The notes: generated from the sequence alone by a model not told the origin. Positions 1 to 5,720 are shown, counted from the first letter of the stretch. The stretch: DNA of 5,720 nt from Comamonas sp. (GCA_019236485.1 JAFAIY010000402.1:1-5720), one strand, 5' to 3'. Made by a program: numbers and translations.

Positions 1-106
1 CCAGGGCATCGGGCGCCTCTTCGGCGGCCTGCGCCGCAGGCAGACCCAGATTCAGGGCCAGCACCGCACCGACGGCCATGCCCCACATACGACGATTGAT
101 ATTCAT
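1..106 (-). CDS. mlaC: MlaC, periplasmic phospholipid-binding shuttle (N-terminal fragment)
   Basis: Only the first 35 codons lie in the window; the rest runs off base 1. The visible peptide starts MNINRRMWGM, with two arginines, followed by a hydrophobic stretch (AVGAVLALNLGL) and a signal-peptidase I type site, PAAQA before AEEAPDAL. This is a Sec signal peptide of about 27 residues, so the product is exported to the periplasm. The identification as MlaC rests on that signal and on position, directly after mlaF, mlaE, mlaD and mlaA; no mature-domain sequence is visible. In the known pathway MlaC carries phospholipid between MlaA at the outer membrane and MlaFEDB at the inner membrane. An in-frame ATG at 118 would add MEKS, but a GGAG motif at 113-116 lies 6 nt before the ATG at 106, so 106 is preferred. 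The 70-nt gap from mlaA suggests the same transcript. It could be another exported protein, but context makes that unlikely. Confidence 0.8.
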   Translation of the reverse strand, partial: MNINRRMWGMAVGAVLALNLGLPAAQAAEEAPDAL

Positions 107-112
107 TGATTT

Positions 113-116
113 CTCC
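113..116 (-). promoter_or_regulatory. Ribosome binding site of mlaC, decides the start
   Basis: On the minus strand GGAG is followed by six bases (AAATCA) and then the ATG at 106. The motif overlaps the other in-frame ATG at 118-116, which itself has no purine-rich motif ahead of it. This favours the start at 106. Confidence 0.6.
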
Positions 117-176
117 ATGGCCCGCCAGTGTCATTGACTCCGGCCGGGCCGTGCATATTCTTTGTAACCAGCTTCT

Positions 177-1001
177 TTATTTGCCGCCTTCGGGCGGCAG
201 CTTGCCTGCGTCGTCGTCATCATAGTTTTCCAGACGACCATCCCCGCCAGACACGGCGCCGCCGATGCGTGAGCGCAAATACACATCGCGGGTCAGGCTG
301 TATTTGTCCAGGGCCACCTCATCCAGGGTTTCGCTGGCCTTCAGATAATTGGCCCGGATGTTGATGAAGCGCAGCGCATACAGGCTGTTGCGCACGGAAA
401 CATCATCGACCTGGGTCACGGGATAGCCGTAGGCATCCACCACCAGGCCCGCTGTGTCACGCACCGTGGACGGACCCCAGAAGGGCACGACCAGGTAAGG
501 GCCGGTAGGCACACCCCAGCGGCCCAGGGTCTGGCCGAAGTCCTGCTTGCGGCGCTCGATACCGGCCTCGCTGGCCACGTCGAACAGGCCACCGATGCCG
601 AACACCGAGTTGACCGTGAAGCGCACCATGGAGTTGTAGGCACCTTCGCCCTGGCCTTGTAGCAGATTGTTCACGAACGACCAGGCATCGCCGAGGTTGT
701 CGAAGAAATTGGTCACGCCTTCGCGGGCCACGCGCGGCGTCACGGCCTGGTAGGCCGTGGCCACGGGCTTGAAGACCGCCTTGTCCACGCCCTCGTTGAA
801 GGAATAGATGCTGCGGTTGAAGGACTCGTAGGGGTCCGCCGGATTGGCTGCGCCGGCAGAGCCGCCTGCCGTCGTGGCGCAGCCCGAAAGCAGGGCCGCC
901 GCCGCAACGCCGGCCAGCAGCGCGCCGCCGCGCAGCGCCTGCGTCCTGGCGCCGGCCTGCATAGCCGGCTGTTGTGTATGTGGGCGTGTTGTCGTCATCA
1001 T
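177..1001 (-). CDS. mlaA: MlaA (VacJ) outer-membrane phospholipid lipoprotein
   Basis: This 274-residue protein is the outer-membrane component of the Mla pathway. In the studied family it sits in the inner leaflet of the outer membrane, associates with porins, removes mislocalised phospholipid from the outer leaflet and exchanges it with MlaC. A lipobox LLSGC puts the lipidated cysteine at residue 41; the next residue is Ala rather than Asp, consistent with outer-membrane sorting. The family hallmark DPYESFNRSIYSFN is at 56-69, and a second conserved block at about 154-182 includes GPYLVVPFWGPSTVRD. The length is slightly above that of E. coli MlaA (about 250), because of a long leader and an acidic tail (NYDDDD near 260) after the domain. 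The ATG at 1001 overlaps the mlaD stop in an ATGA, and a GGAGG six bases upstream supports it. Starting at Met14 would give a more usual 27-residue signal, but no ribosome site precedes it. Confidence 0.96.
   Translation of the reverse strand: MMTTTRPHTQQPAMQAGARTQALRGGALLAGVAAAALLSGCATTAGGSAGAANPADPYESFNRSIYSFNEGVDKAVFKPVATAYQAVTPRVAREGVTNFFDNLGDAWSFVNNLLQGQGEGAYNSMVRFTVNSVFGIGGLFDVASEAGIERRKQDFGQTLGRWGVPTGPYLVVPFWGPSTVRDTAGLVVDAYGYPVTQVDDVSVRNSLYALRFINIRANYLKASETLDEVALDKYSLTRDVYLRSRIGGAVSGGDGRLENYDDDDAGKLPPEGGK
183..198 (-). repeat. GC hairpin at the 3' end of mlaA
   Basis: GCCGCC (183-188) and GGCGGC (193-198) are perfect complements around the tetraloop TTCG as read on the plus strand; a T-A pair (182 and 199) extends the stem to 7 bp. 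In the mla transcript the loop reads CGAA and the sequence after the stem is AATAAAG, with no U-run, so it does not look like an intrinsic terminator. It lies within the last codons of mlaA. It might slow 3' exonuclease decay or simply reflect GC-rich Pro and Gly codons. Confidence 0.35.
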
Positions 1002-1492
1002 TCTTTGCCTCCAGCATCAGGAGCTGCACCGCTGCCGCCCTGCTCGGCCTTGCCGTACAGGAACTGGCCAATCAGATTTTCCAACACCACGGCCGATTGT
1101 GTCGCGGTTACGCGATCGCCGGCCTTGAGATTTTGCTCGCTGGCACCGGCTTCTATGCCTATGTACTGGTCGCCCAACAGGCCGCTGGTCAGGATCTTGA
1201 GCGAGCTGTCCTTGGGGAAGGCATAGCGGGTTTCCATGTTCAGCACCACATCGGCCTGAAAGGTCTGGTCGTTGAAGTTGATGGATTCCACGCGCCCCAC
1301 GACCACGCCCGCGCTCTTGACCGCGGCCTTGGGTTTCAGGCCGCCGATATTGTCGAAACGTGCCGTCACCGTATAGGTTTTCTGGAAGCTCAGGCTCAGC
1401 AGATTTGCCGATTGAAGGGCCAGGAATACCAGGGCCAGCACACCGATCAGCACAAACATGCCGACCCACACATCACTTTTGTTTTGCTGCAT
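998..1492 (-). CDS. mlaD: MlaD, MCE-domain subunit of the phospholipid transporter
   Basis: This 164-residue protein has one N-terminal membrane helix (about residues 9-28, GMFVLIGVLALVFLAL) followed by a single MCE domain at about 40-117. Conserved features include FDNIGGLKPKAAVKSAGV (46-63) and SGLLGDQYIGIEAG (103-116); the Leu-Leu pair at 105-106 falls where the MCE pore loop is expected. The helix around 133-145 (SAVVLENLIGQFLYG) closely resembles what I recall of the E. coli MlaD C-terminal helix. In the family, MlaD forms a hexameric ring anchored in the inner membrane on MlaE. The ring gives lipid a hydrophobic route through the periplasmic side and docks MlaC. The length is close to E. 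coli MlaD (183), with a shorter polar tail. AGAGG at 1499-1503 stands 6 nt before the ATG. The gap from mlaE is 27 nt, and the stop overlaps the mlaA start. Confidence 0.97.
   Translation of the reverse strand: MQQNKSDVWVGMFVLIGVLALVFLALQSANLLSLSFQKTYTVTARFDNIGGLKPKAAVKSAGVVVGRVESINFNDQTFQADVVLNMETRYAFPKDSSLKILTSGLLGDQYIGIEAGASEQNLKAGDRVTATQSAVVLENLIGQFLYGKAEQGGSGAAPDAGGKE
1008..1012 (-). promoter_or_regulatory. Ribosome binding site of mlaA, decides the start
   Basis: A consensus-like GGAGG on the minus strand lies six bases (CAAAGA) before the ATG at 1001, inside the end of mlaD. The alternative Met14 codon at 962-960 has no such motif. This supports the longer MlaA leader and translation coupled to mlaD. 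Confidence 0.65.
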
Positions 1493-1519
1493 TTTTTACC
1501 TCTTGTTTGCTGTGCAGCC

Positions 1520-2302
1520 TCAAATGCTGAACATGGTTGCGGTGAGCAAAAAGTCCAGGCCCAGCACCGTGAGCGACGCCACCACCACCGTGCGCGTCGT
1601 CGCGCGGGAAACCCCTTCAGGCGTAGGCTTGGCCGTATAGCCTTCGAGCAGGGCCACGAAGGTGACGGCCAGGCCGAACACAAAGCTCTTGATCACGCCA
1701 TTGCCCAGGTCGCTCCACCAGTCCACGCCCTGCTGCATCTGTCCCCAGAAGGCGCCGCTGTCGACGCCTATCATCACCACGCCGACCAGCCAGCCGCCCA
1801 GCACGCCCACGGCGCTGAACACCGCCGCCAGCAGCGGCATGGTGACCAGGCCGGCCCAGAAACGCGGCGCCAGAATGCGCTTGACGGGGTCGACGGCCAT
1901 CATTTCCATGGCAGACAGCTGCTCGCCGGCCTTCATCAGGCCGATTTCGGCGGTCAGCGCCGTACCCGCGCGCCCCGCGAACAGCAGGGCCGTGACCACG
2001 GGCCCGAGCTCGCGCAGCAGGCTCAGCGCCACCATCATGCCCAGCGACTCGGCCGAGCCGTAGCGCTGCAGAATGTAATAGCCCTGCAGACCCAGCACAA
2101 AGCCCACGAACAGGCCCGAGACGCCGATGATGGCCAGCGAGTAATTGCCGAGAAAATGGATCTGGTCGCCGATCAGGCGCGGGCGTTTGAGCGCCGGCCC
2201 CATCAGCTTGAGCAGCTGCCACAGCAGGCGCGCGCCCAGGCCCATGCCCATGAGCTGCTTGCGCACGACAGCGCCTATATAGGCGGGATGCAAGGGATTC
2301 AT
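1520..2302 (-). CDS. mlaE: MlaE, inner-membrane permease of the phospholipid transporter
   Basis: This 260-residue integral membrane protein is the permease of the MlaFEDB complex. Two copies form the membrane core that receives phospholipid from the MlaD ring and couples it to ATP hydrolysis by MlaF. The family signature spans about residues 97-139, beginning [20 protein letters not shown] and continuing [13 protein letters not shown]. Hydrophobic segments are visible at about 55-75, 145-182 (probably two helices), 205-225 and 240-258, preceded by an amphipathic N-terminal stretch that matches the interfacial helix of the family. The length equals that of E. coli MlaE (about 260), with no truncation. 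The ATG at 2302 overlaps the mlaF stop as ATGA. A GGAGG at 2308-2312 lies five bases upstream, indicating coupled translation of ATPase and permease. Confidence 0.97.
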   Translation of the reverse strand: MNPLHPAYIGAVVRKQLMGMGLGARLLWQLLKLMGPALKRPRLIGDQIHFLGNYSLAIIGVSGLFVGFVLGLQGYYILQRYGSAESLGMMVALSLLRELGPVVTALLFAGRAGTALTAEIGLMKAGEQLSAMEMMAVDPVKRILAPRFWAGLVTMPLLAAVFSAVGVLGGWLVGVVMIGVDSGAFWGQMQQGVDWWSDLGNGVIKSFVFGLAVTFVALLEGYTAKPTPEGVSRATTRTVVVASLTVLGLDFLLTATMFSI

Positions 2303-3123
2303 GCGCGCCTCCGGCTTTCGGCGGCCGCGCCAAAATCCTCCGCGGCGCTGGGGCCGGGATAGTGGAAAGGCACGGGTCCCGTGGGACGGGCATTGATGAA
2401 TTGCTGCACCAGCGGATCGCTGCTGGCGCGCACTTCCGCGGGCGAGCCCTGGGCTGCGACCGTGCCGCCGCCCAGAATCACCACATGGTCGGCCACATGG
2501 AAAGTCTCTTCCACATCGTGCGAGACCAGGATGGAAGTCAGGCCCATGGCGTCGTTGAGCTGACGGATCAGTTGAGCCGCCGTGCCCAGGGAAATCGGGT
2601 CCAGGCCCGCGAACGGCTCGTCATACATGATGAGCTCGGGATCTAGCGCAATCGCGCGCGCCAGAGCCACGCGCCGCGCCATGCCTCCCGAGACTTCGGC
2701 CGGCATGAGCTGGCGCGCGCCGCGCAGGCCCACGGCATGCAGCTTCATGAGCACGATGTCGCGGATCAGCTCTTCGGGCAGATCGGTGTGCTCGCGCAGC
2801 GGAAACGCCACGTTGTCGAACACATTCATATCGGTGAACAGGGCACCGAACTGAAACAGCATGCCCATGCGTCGGCGGGCCGCATACAGCTGCTGCGCAT
2901 CCAAATGGGTGACGTCCTGGCCGTCGAACAGCACCTCGCCCTTCTGGGCGCGATTCTGGCCGCCTATCAGGCGCAGCACCGTGGTCTTGCCGCCGCCCGA
3001 GGCTCCCATGAGCGCCGTGACCTTGCCGCGCGGCACCTGCAGTGAGAGGTCATGCAAGATGACACGGTCACCATAGCCGAAGGTGACGTTGCGCAACTCC
3101 ACAAAGGAAGCGTTGGAAGACAT
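2299..3123 (-). CDS. mlaF: MlaF, ATPase of the phospholipid transporter
   Basis: This 274-residue cytoplasmic ABC ATPase drives MlaE. Visible elements are Walker [10 protein letters not shown] (40-48, with Ala where many ABC proteins have Pro), Q-loop Gln91 in [18 protein letters not shown] (88-105), signature VSGGMARR (144-151), Walker B LIMYDEP with catalytic Glu169, D-loop AGLDP and switch His202 in VSHD. Three features distinguish MlaF from generic ABC ATPases: SGGMARR in place of [13 protein letters not shown], and the C-terminal tail GPVPFHYP (249-256). In E. coli that tail reaches across the MlaF dimer and contributes to MlaB binding. It is first in the operon, 225 nt after the previous gene's stop. 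I see no Shine-Dalgarno motif before the ATG at 3123, and no in-frame ATG, GTG or TTG between it and an upstream in-frame stop, so this start is kept. Confidence 0.97.
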   Translation of the reverse strand: MSSNASFVELRNVTFGYGDRVILHDLSLQVPRGKVTALMGASGGGKTTVLRLIGGQNRAQKGEVLFDGQDVTHLDAQQLYAARRRMGMLFQFGALFTDMNVFDNVAFPLREHTDLPEELIRDIVLMKLHAVGLRGARQLMPAEVSGGMARRVALARAIALDPELIMYDEPFAGLDPISLGTAAQLIRQLNDAMGLTSILVSHDVEETFHVADHVVILGGGTVAAQGSPAEVRASSDPLVQQFINARPTGPVPFHYPGPSAAEDFGAAAESRRRA

Positions 3124-3202
3124 GCGATTGAGGACGGGACGGTTTGAGAATCGAACGCGTATTGTGCCGAGTCGTCGGGCAAATTGCCGGAGCTAGGCCG
3201 AA

Positions 3203-3230
3203 AAGAAACATACATTCATGCATGTTTCTT
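3203..3230. repeat. Perfect 9-bp inverted repeat, possible operator before mlaF
   Basis: AAGAAACAT (3203-3211) and ATGTTTCTT (3222-3230) are exact reverse complements separated by 10 bp, so the half-site centres are about 19 bp (two helical turns) apart. The spacer contains CATGCATG (3217-3224), another palindrome. The element is AT-rich compared with its surroundings, lies about 80 bp ahead of mlaF and after the terminator of the preceding operon. The layout suits a dimeric regulator site. An mRNA leader hairpin is also possible, but the stem has few GC pairs. No known regulator motif is recognised. Confidence 0.45.
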
Positions 3231-3241
3231 CAAAACGTAAC

Positions 3242-3247
3242 ATTGTA
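3242..3247 (-). promoter_or_regulatory. Possible -10 element of the mla operon promoter
   Basis: TACAAT on the minus strand matches five of six bases of the sigma-70 -10 consensus and lies just after the upstream terminator. The sequence 17-18 bp before it has no convincing -35 hexamer, and there is no exact extended -10. If real, the leader would be about 110 nt and would include the inverted repeat at 3203-3230. This is a weak call based on position and one hexamer. Confidence 0.22.
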
Positions 3248-3277
3248 CGCAATTCCCCCAATCTCGATTCAGGAGCA

Positions 3278-3304
3278 CAAAGCCCGCTCCAATGGCGGGC
3301 TTTG
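3278..3304 (-). terminator. Hairpin terminator ending the amino-acid importer operon
   Basis: CAAAGCCCGC (3278-3287) and GCGGGCTTTG (3295-3304) form a perfect 10-bp stem with a 7-nt loop, beginning 44 nt after the stop of the ATPase gene. The GC core flanked by AAA/TTT is a common intrinsic-terminator design, though the U-run is short (three, inside the stem), so efficiency may be moderate. It separates the importer operon from the mla operon. Confidence 0.72.
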
Positions 3305-3348
3305 ACCAGATTTCTTAGGTACTGGACCGGACGGGAGCCAGGGTTTGG

Positions 3349-4146
3349 CTACAACATATTCTGCAAAAACGCCTTGGTCCGTTCCTGTTGCGGCGCCGCA
3401 AAAAACGACTCGGCAGGACCCTGCTCCACGATGTGGCCACCGTCCATGAAGATCACCCGGTTGGCCACTTCACGCGCAAAGCCCATCTCATGGGTCACGA
3501 CCAGCATGGTCATATGTTCCTCGGCCAGCTCCCGCATGGTGCGCAGCACCTCGCCGGTGAGCTCGGGGTCCAGCGCCGAGGTCGGCTCGTCGAACAGCAG
3601 GATGTCGGGCTCCATGGCCAGGGCCCGCGCAATGGCCACGCGCTGCTTCTGCCCGCCCGAGAGATGGTTGGGGTAGGCATCGCGCTTGGCGGCCAGGCCG
3701 ACCTTGGCCAGCAGGGCCTCGGCCTTGGGAATGATGGCTTCGCGCTTCAGGCCCTTGACGATGACCGGGGCCTCGATGATGTTCTCCAGCACCGTCAGAT
3801 GCGGGAACAGATTGAAGGACTGGAACACCATGCCCATCTTGCGGCCGATCTTGCGGATTTCCGCATCGCTCACATACTGGGCCCTGGCCTCGCCTTCGGA
3901 GCTGGCCAGCACCTCGCCCTCGATGCTGATATTGCCGCGGTCAATGGTTTCGAGATGATTGAGGCAGCGCAGAAACGTGCTCTTGCCCGAACCCGAGGGG
4001 CCGATGATGGCCACCACCTCGCCGCGCGCGAGCTCGAGCGAGACGCCGCGCAGCACCGAGACATGGCCGAAGCTCTTGTGAATGCCTTGCGCGGAAATCA
4101 TGACCTCGGCGGAAGTCGGCACGGAATCAGGCTTCGTATTTGGCAT
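3349..4146 (-). CDS. Polar amino-acid ABC importer ATPase (GlnQ/HisP-like)
   Basis: This 265-residue cytoplasmic ATPase energises amino-acid uptake through the neighbouring permease. All ABC elements are intact: Walker [10 protein letters not shown] (49-57), Q-loop Gln109 in [16 protein letters not shown] (107-122), signature [15 protein letters not shown] (162-176), Walker B ILLFDEP with catalytic Glu187, and switch His219 in [11 protein letters not shown]. The FNLFPH and THEMGFA motifs are typical of the polar amino-acid uptake family. The substrate cannot be read from the ATPase. The first 15 residues are a polar extension. Start choice is slightly uncertain: the ATG at 4146 overlaps the permease by 20 nt with only a weak ribosome site, while Met16 (4101) begins at the usual family start ([12 protein letters not shown]) but has GAGG only 2 nt before it. 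The upstream gene is the cognate permease; a terminator follows. Confidence 0.95.
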   Translation of the reverse strand: MPNTKPDSVPTSAEVMISAQGIHKSFGHVSVLRGVSLELARGEVVAIIGPSGSGKSTFLRCLNHLETIDRGNISIEGEVLASSEGEARAQYVSDAEIRKIGRKMGMVFQSFNLFPHLTVLENIIEAPVIVKGLKREAIIPKAEALLAKVGLAAKRDAYPNHLSGGQKQRVAIARALAMEPDILLFDEPTSALDPELTGEVLRTMRELAEEHMTMLVVTHEMGFAREVANRVIFMDGGHIVEQGPAESFFAAPQQERTKAFLQNML

Positions 4147-4780
4147 GGCGTTTTTCGAGAGATTGGAAGACCCAGGTCAGCAGCAGCGTCATCAGCAGAT
4201 AGAAGCCACCGGCCACGATGAACGGGGTGAAGGTGAAGTCACGCTGGACCACGCCGCGCGCCACGCGCAGCAGATCATTCAGAGCCAGCACGTAGATCAG
4301 CGAGGTGTCCTTGACCAGGGTGATGGTCTCGTTGCTCACCGGCGGCAGAATCCGGGCCCACATCTGGGGCAGGACGATGCGGCGCATGGTCTGGGCATAG
4401 CTCATGCCCAGCACCTTGGCGCCTTCATACTGGCCGCGGTCTATGGACTTGATGCCGGCGCGGAAGATCTCGGCGAAATAGGCCGCGTAATTGAGCGCGA
4501 AGGCCACCACGGCGGCCGGGAAGTCCGGCAGGCGCACGCCTATCACCGGCACAAAGGGCAAGGCGTAGTAGACGAACAGCAGCTGCAGCATCAGCGGCGT
4601 GCCGCGCATCAGCCAGATATAGGCACCCACGGCCGAGCTCAAAGGCTTGATGCGCGAGATGCGCATCAGCGCCAGCGCCAGTCCCATGGGAATGGAGAGC
4701 GCCAGCGTGATGACAAACAGCTTGAGGGTGACCAGGGCCCCGCCCATCATGGGCCCCAAGAGCGAGATTACATATTCCAT
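4127..4780 (-). CDS. Polar amino-acid ABC importer permease (HisM/GlnP-like)
   Basis: This 217-residue inner-membrane protein forms the translocation path of the importer. The N-terminal region [19 protein letters not shown] (13-31) and [17 protein letters not shown] (59-75) are hallmarks of the HisM/GlnP permease class. The cytoplasmic coupling loop (EAA motif) runs from [22 protein letters not shown] at 118 to 139; it contacts the ATPase. About five hydrophobic segments are seen (roughly 13-39, 52-76, 87-110, 150-175, 190-208), and the length is normal. Only one permease gene is present between binding protein and ATPase, so a homodimer is inferred, as in the GlnHPQ or cystine importers, rather than the HisQM heterodimer. 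GAAGG at 4788-4792 stands 7 nt before the ATG. The gene follows a strong terminator-like hairpin, so expression probably depends on read-through. Confidence 0.95.
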   Translation of the reverse strand: MEYVISLLGPMMGGALVTLKLFVITLALSIPMGLALALMRISRIKPLSSAVGAYIWLMRGTPLMLQLLFVYYALPFVPVIGVRLPDFPAAVVAFALNYAAYFAEIFRAGIKSIDRGQYEGAKVLGMSYAQTMRRIVLPQMWARILPPVSNETITLVKDTSLIYVLALNDLLRVARGVVQRDFTFTPFIVAGGFYLLMTLLLTWVFQSLEKRHAKYEA

Positions 4781-4882
4781 CGGATGGCCTTCGGTGTGGC
4801 GCCTCGGCTTTCAAAGCCCGCCACAGGCACGGGCGCGCGGCAGAAACAAAGTGGCTGCCCGCACGCATTTTCGTTGCAAAGC
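4781..4882 (-). other. Leader between the internal terminator and the permease gene
   Basis: About 100 bases of GC-rich spacer. I found no convincing -35/-10 pair on the minus strand. A short perfect palindrome, GGCTTT-C-AAAGCC (4806-4818), is present, but its one-base centre makes it a poor hairpin. The lack of a visible promoter implies that the permease and ATPase are transcribed by read-through from the binding-protein gene. Confidence 0.4.
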
Positions 4883-4914
4883 AAAAAAAACCGGCAATGC
4901 ATGGCATTGCCGGT
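4883..4914 (-). terminator. Strong intrinsic terminator/attenuator inside the importer operon
   Basis: In the minus-strand transcript ACCGGCAATGC pairs perfectly with GCATTGCCGGT (an 11-bp stem, 4904-4914 with 4890-4900) around a CAT triloop, followed at once by eight U residues (4890-4883, the first within the stem). It starts 20 nt after the binding-protein stop and 102 nt lies between it and the permease start. Stem, tight loop and U-tract meet the standard for Rho-independent termination. Lying between genes of one importer, it probably acts as a partial terminator that raises binding-protein output and also protects the 3' end of that mRNA. Confidence 0.9.
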
Positions 4915-4934
4915 GCTGCACCAGCTCAAGAAGC

Positions 4935-5720
4935 TCAGTGCTTGATCACGTCGGCGCCGAACCACTTCTGAGCGATCTCGGCAGCCTTGCCGTCCTTCTT
5001 CATGGCGGTCAGCACATCGTTGATCTTGTTGCGCGTGGCTTCATCGTCCTTGCGGAAGCCCACGCCATAGTCCTCGGTGCCGAAGTCATCGGCCAGCACC
5101 ACATAGTTCTCGGGCTTCTTGTTGACGTAGTAGCGGCCCACGACCTCGTCCACCACCACCACATCCAGGCGGCCGGCTTCCAGATCCATCAGGGCGGCGA
5201 TGTTGTCACCGTAGAGCTTGGTTTCCTTGAACTGCGAGGACAGTTCCTTGTCCTTGGTCAGGGCCGTCACGGCGCTGGAGCCTTCCTGGGCACCCACGAT
5301 CTTGCCCACCATGTCAGCCTTGCCCTTGATGGGGGAGCCGGCCTTCACGATGATGATCTGCTTGTTCACCATATAGGGATCGGAGAACAGGATCTTTTCC
5401 TTGCGCTCTTCCAGAATGGTCAGGCCGTTCCACAGCGCGTCCACGCGCTTGCCCAGCAGCTCGGCTTCCTTGGCATTCCAGTCTATGGGCTTGAATTCCA
5501 CTTCGATATTGGCGCGCTTGGCGGCCTCGCGGGCCATGTCGATGTCGAAGCCGATCAGTTCGTTCTTCTCGTCACGGAAACCCATGGGCGGGAAGTTGTC
5601 GTCCAGACCCACCACCAGCTTGGTGGCGGCTGCCGGGGCGGGAGCCGGTGCAGATGCTGCAGCAGTGCTGGATGCGGGCTCGTTCTTGCCGCAGGCAGCC
5701 AAAATTGCAGTCAGGGCCAC
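4935..5720 (-). CDS. Polar amino-acid ABC importer solute-binding lipoprotein (start outside window)
   Basis: At least 261 residues are present, running off base 5720. The edge codon is GTG, but a start there would leave only nine residues before the lipobox cysteine, too short for a signal peptide, so the true start is likely upstream. The visible end of the signal, LTAILAAC, is a lipoprotein lipobox (Cys10 of the fragment, followed by Gly). An Ala/Pro/Ser-rich linker (about 15-33) tethers the folded domain, which belongs to the extracellular solute-binding family 3 fold: LVVGLDDNFPPMGF (35-48), IGFDIDMA (56-63), WNGLTILEERKEKILFSDPY (97-116). By family analogy Arg106 would bind the substrate carboxylate and Asp191 (VVVVDEVVG) its amino group; GAQEGSS (143-149) also fits. 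An alpha-amino acid ligand is therefore likely, but which one cannot be told. The permease and ATPase genes follow. Confidence 0.95.
   Translation of the reverse strand: MALTAILAACGKNEPASSTAAASAPAPAPAAATKLVVGLDDNFPPMGFRDEKNELIGFDIDMAREAAKRANIEVEFKPIDWNAKEAELLGKRVDALWNGLTILEERKEKILFSDPYMVNKQIIIVKAGSPIKGKADMVGKIVGAQEGSSAVTALTKDKELSSQFKETKLYGDNIAALMDLEAGRLDVVVVDEVVGRYYVNKKPENYVVLADDFGTEDYGVGFRKDDEATRNKINDVLTAMKKDGKAAEIAQKWFGADVIKH

Noticed and set aside
974..2362. Long plus-strand open frame of 462 codons opposite mlaD and mlaE
   Set aside because: It is antisense to genes with clear family motifs, is rich in His, Gln, Ala and Arg as expected of a GC-rich shadow frame, and shows no recognisable domain.
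3178..3188. Short palindrome GGCAA-A-TTGCC ahead of mlaF
   Set aside because: Five-base arms with a one-base centre are common by chance; the nearby 9-bp dyad is much stronger.
2967..3215. 82-codon minus-strand frame starting in the mla leader within the inverted repeat
   Set aside because: It runs into mlaF in another frame, has low-complexity Arg/Ser/Ala content and no ribosome site; it is not a convincing leader peptide.
3124..3277. Search for a small RNA or riboswitch in the mla leader
   Set aside because: No recognisable riboswitch core or internal terminator; only the dyad and a weak -10 are visible.
4912..4922. Palindrome GGTGC-T-GCACC beside the internal terminator, considered as an antiterminator arm
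   Set aside because: It overlaps the terminator stem by only three bases and cannot form a stable hairpin with a one-base loop, so a switch is not supported.
3388..4945. Two plus-strand open frames of about 280 codons opposite the importer ATPase and permease
   Set aside because: Same shadow-frame composition (His, Gln, Gly, Arg), no motifs, and the minus-strand genes here have complete ABC signatures.

Overview
The window is GC-rich bacterial DNA in which every gene lies on the minus strand, so transcription runs from base 5720 toward base 1. Protein families, gene order and base composition suggest a Gram-negative betaproteobacterium, most likely Burkholderiales and plausibly Comamonadaceae. 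That placement is an inference from the sequence, with no database search behind it.

Bases 5720-3349 hold a polar amino-acid ABC importer. It consists of a solute-binding lipoprotein (start cut by the window edge), one membrane permease and one ATPase. The binding protein would capture an amino acid in the periplasm. A permease homodimer, driven by an ATPase dimer, would move it across the inner membrane. A strong intrinsic terminator (4883-4914) lies between the binding-protein gene and the permease gene, and I see no clear new promoter after it. The natural reading is partial read-through, making more binding protein than membrane components. A second GC-rich hairpin (3278-3304) ends the unit after the ATPase gene.

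Bases 3277-3124 are the control region of the next operon. They contain a perfect 9-bp inverted repeat (3203-3211 and 3222-3230) and a possible but weak -10 element.

Bases 3123-1 hold a phospholipid-trafficking (Mla) operon in the order mlaF, mlaE, mlaD, mlaA, mlaC. MlaC is cut off after about 35 codons by the window edge. MlaF (ATPase), MlaE (permease) and MlaD (MCE-domain protein) form the inner-membrane complex. MlaC is the periplasmic lipid shuttle and MlaA the outer-membrane lipoprotein. Unlike in Escherichia coli, mlaA sits inside the operon. Genes are tightly packed, with ATGA stop/start overlaps at mlaF/mlaE and mlaD/mlaA. An mlaB gene would be expected beyond base 1 but cannot be seen.

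I found no RNA genes, mobile elements, CRISPR arrays or broken genes. The gene content is ordinary housekeeping and transport. The points worth following up are regulatory: the terminator inside the importer operon and the inverted repeat ahead of mlaF.
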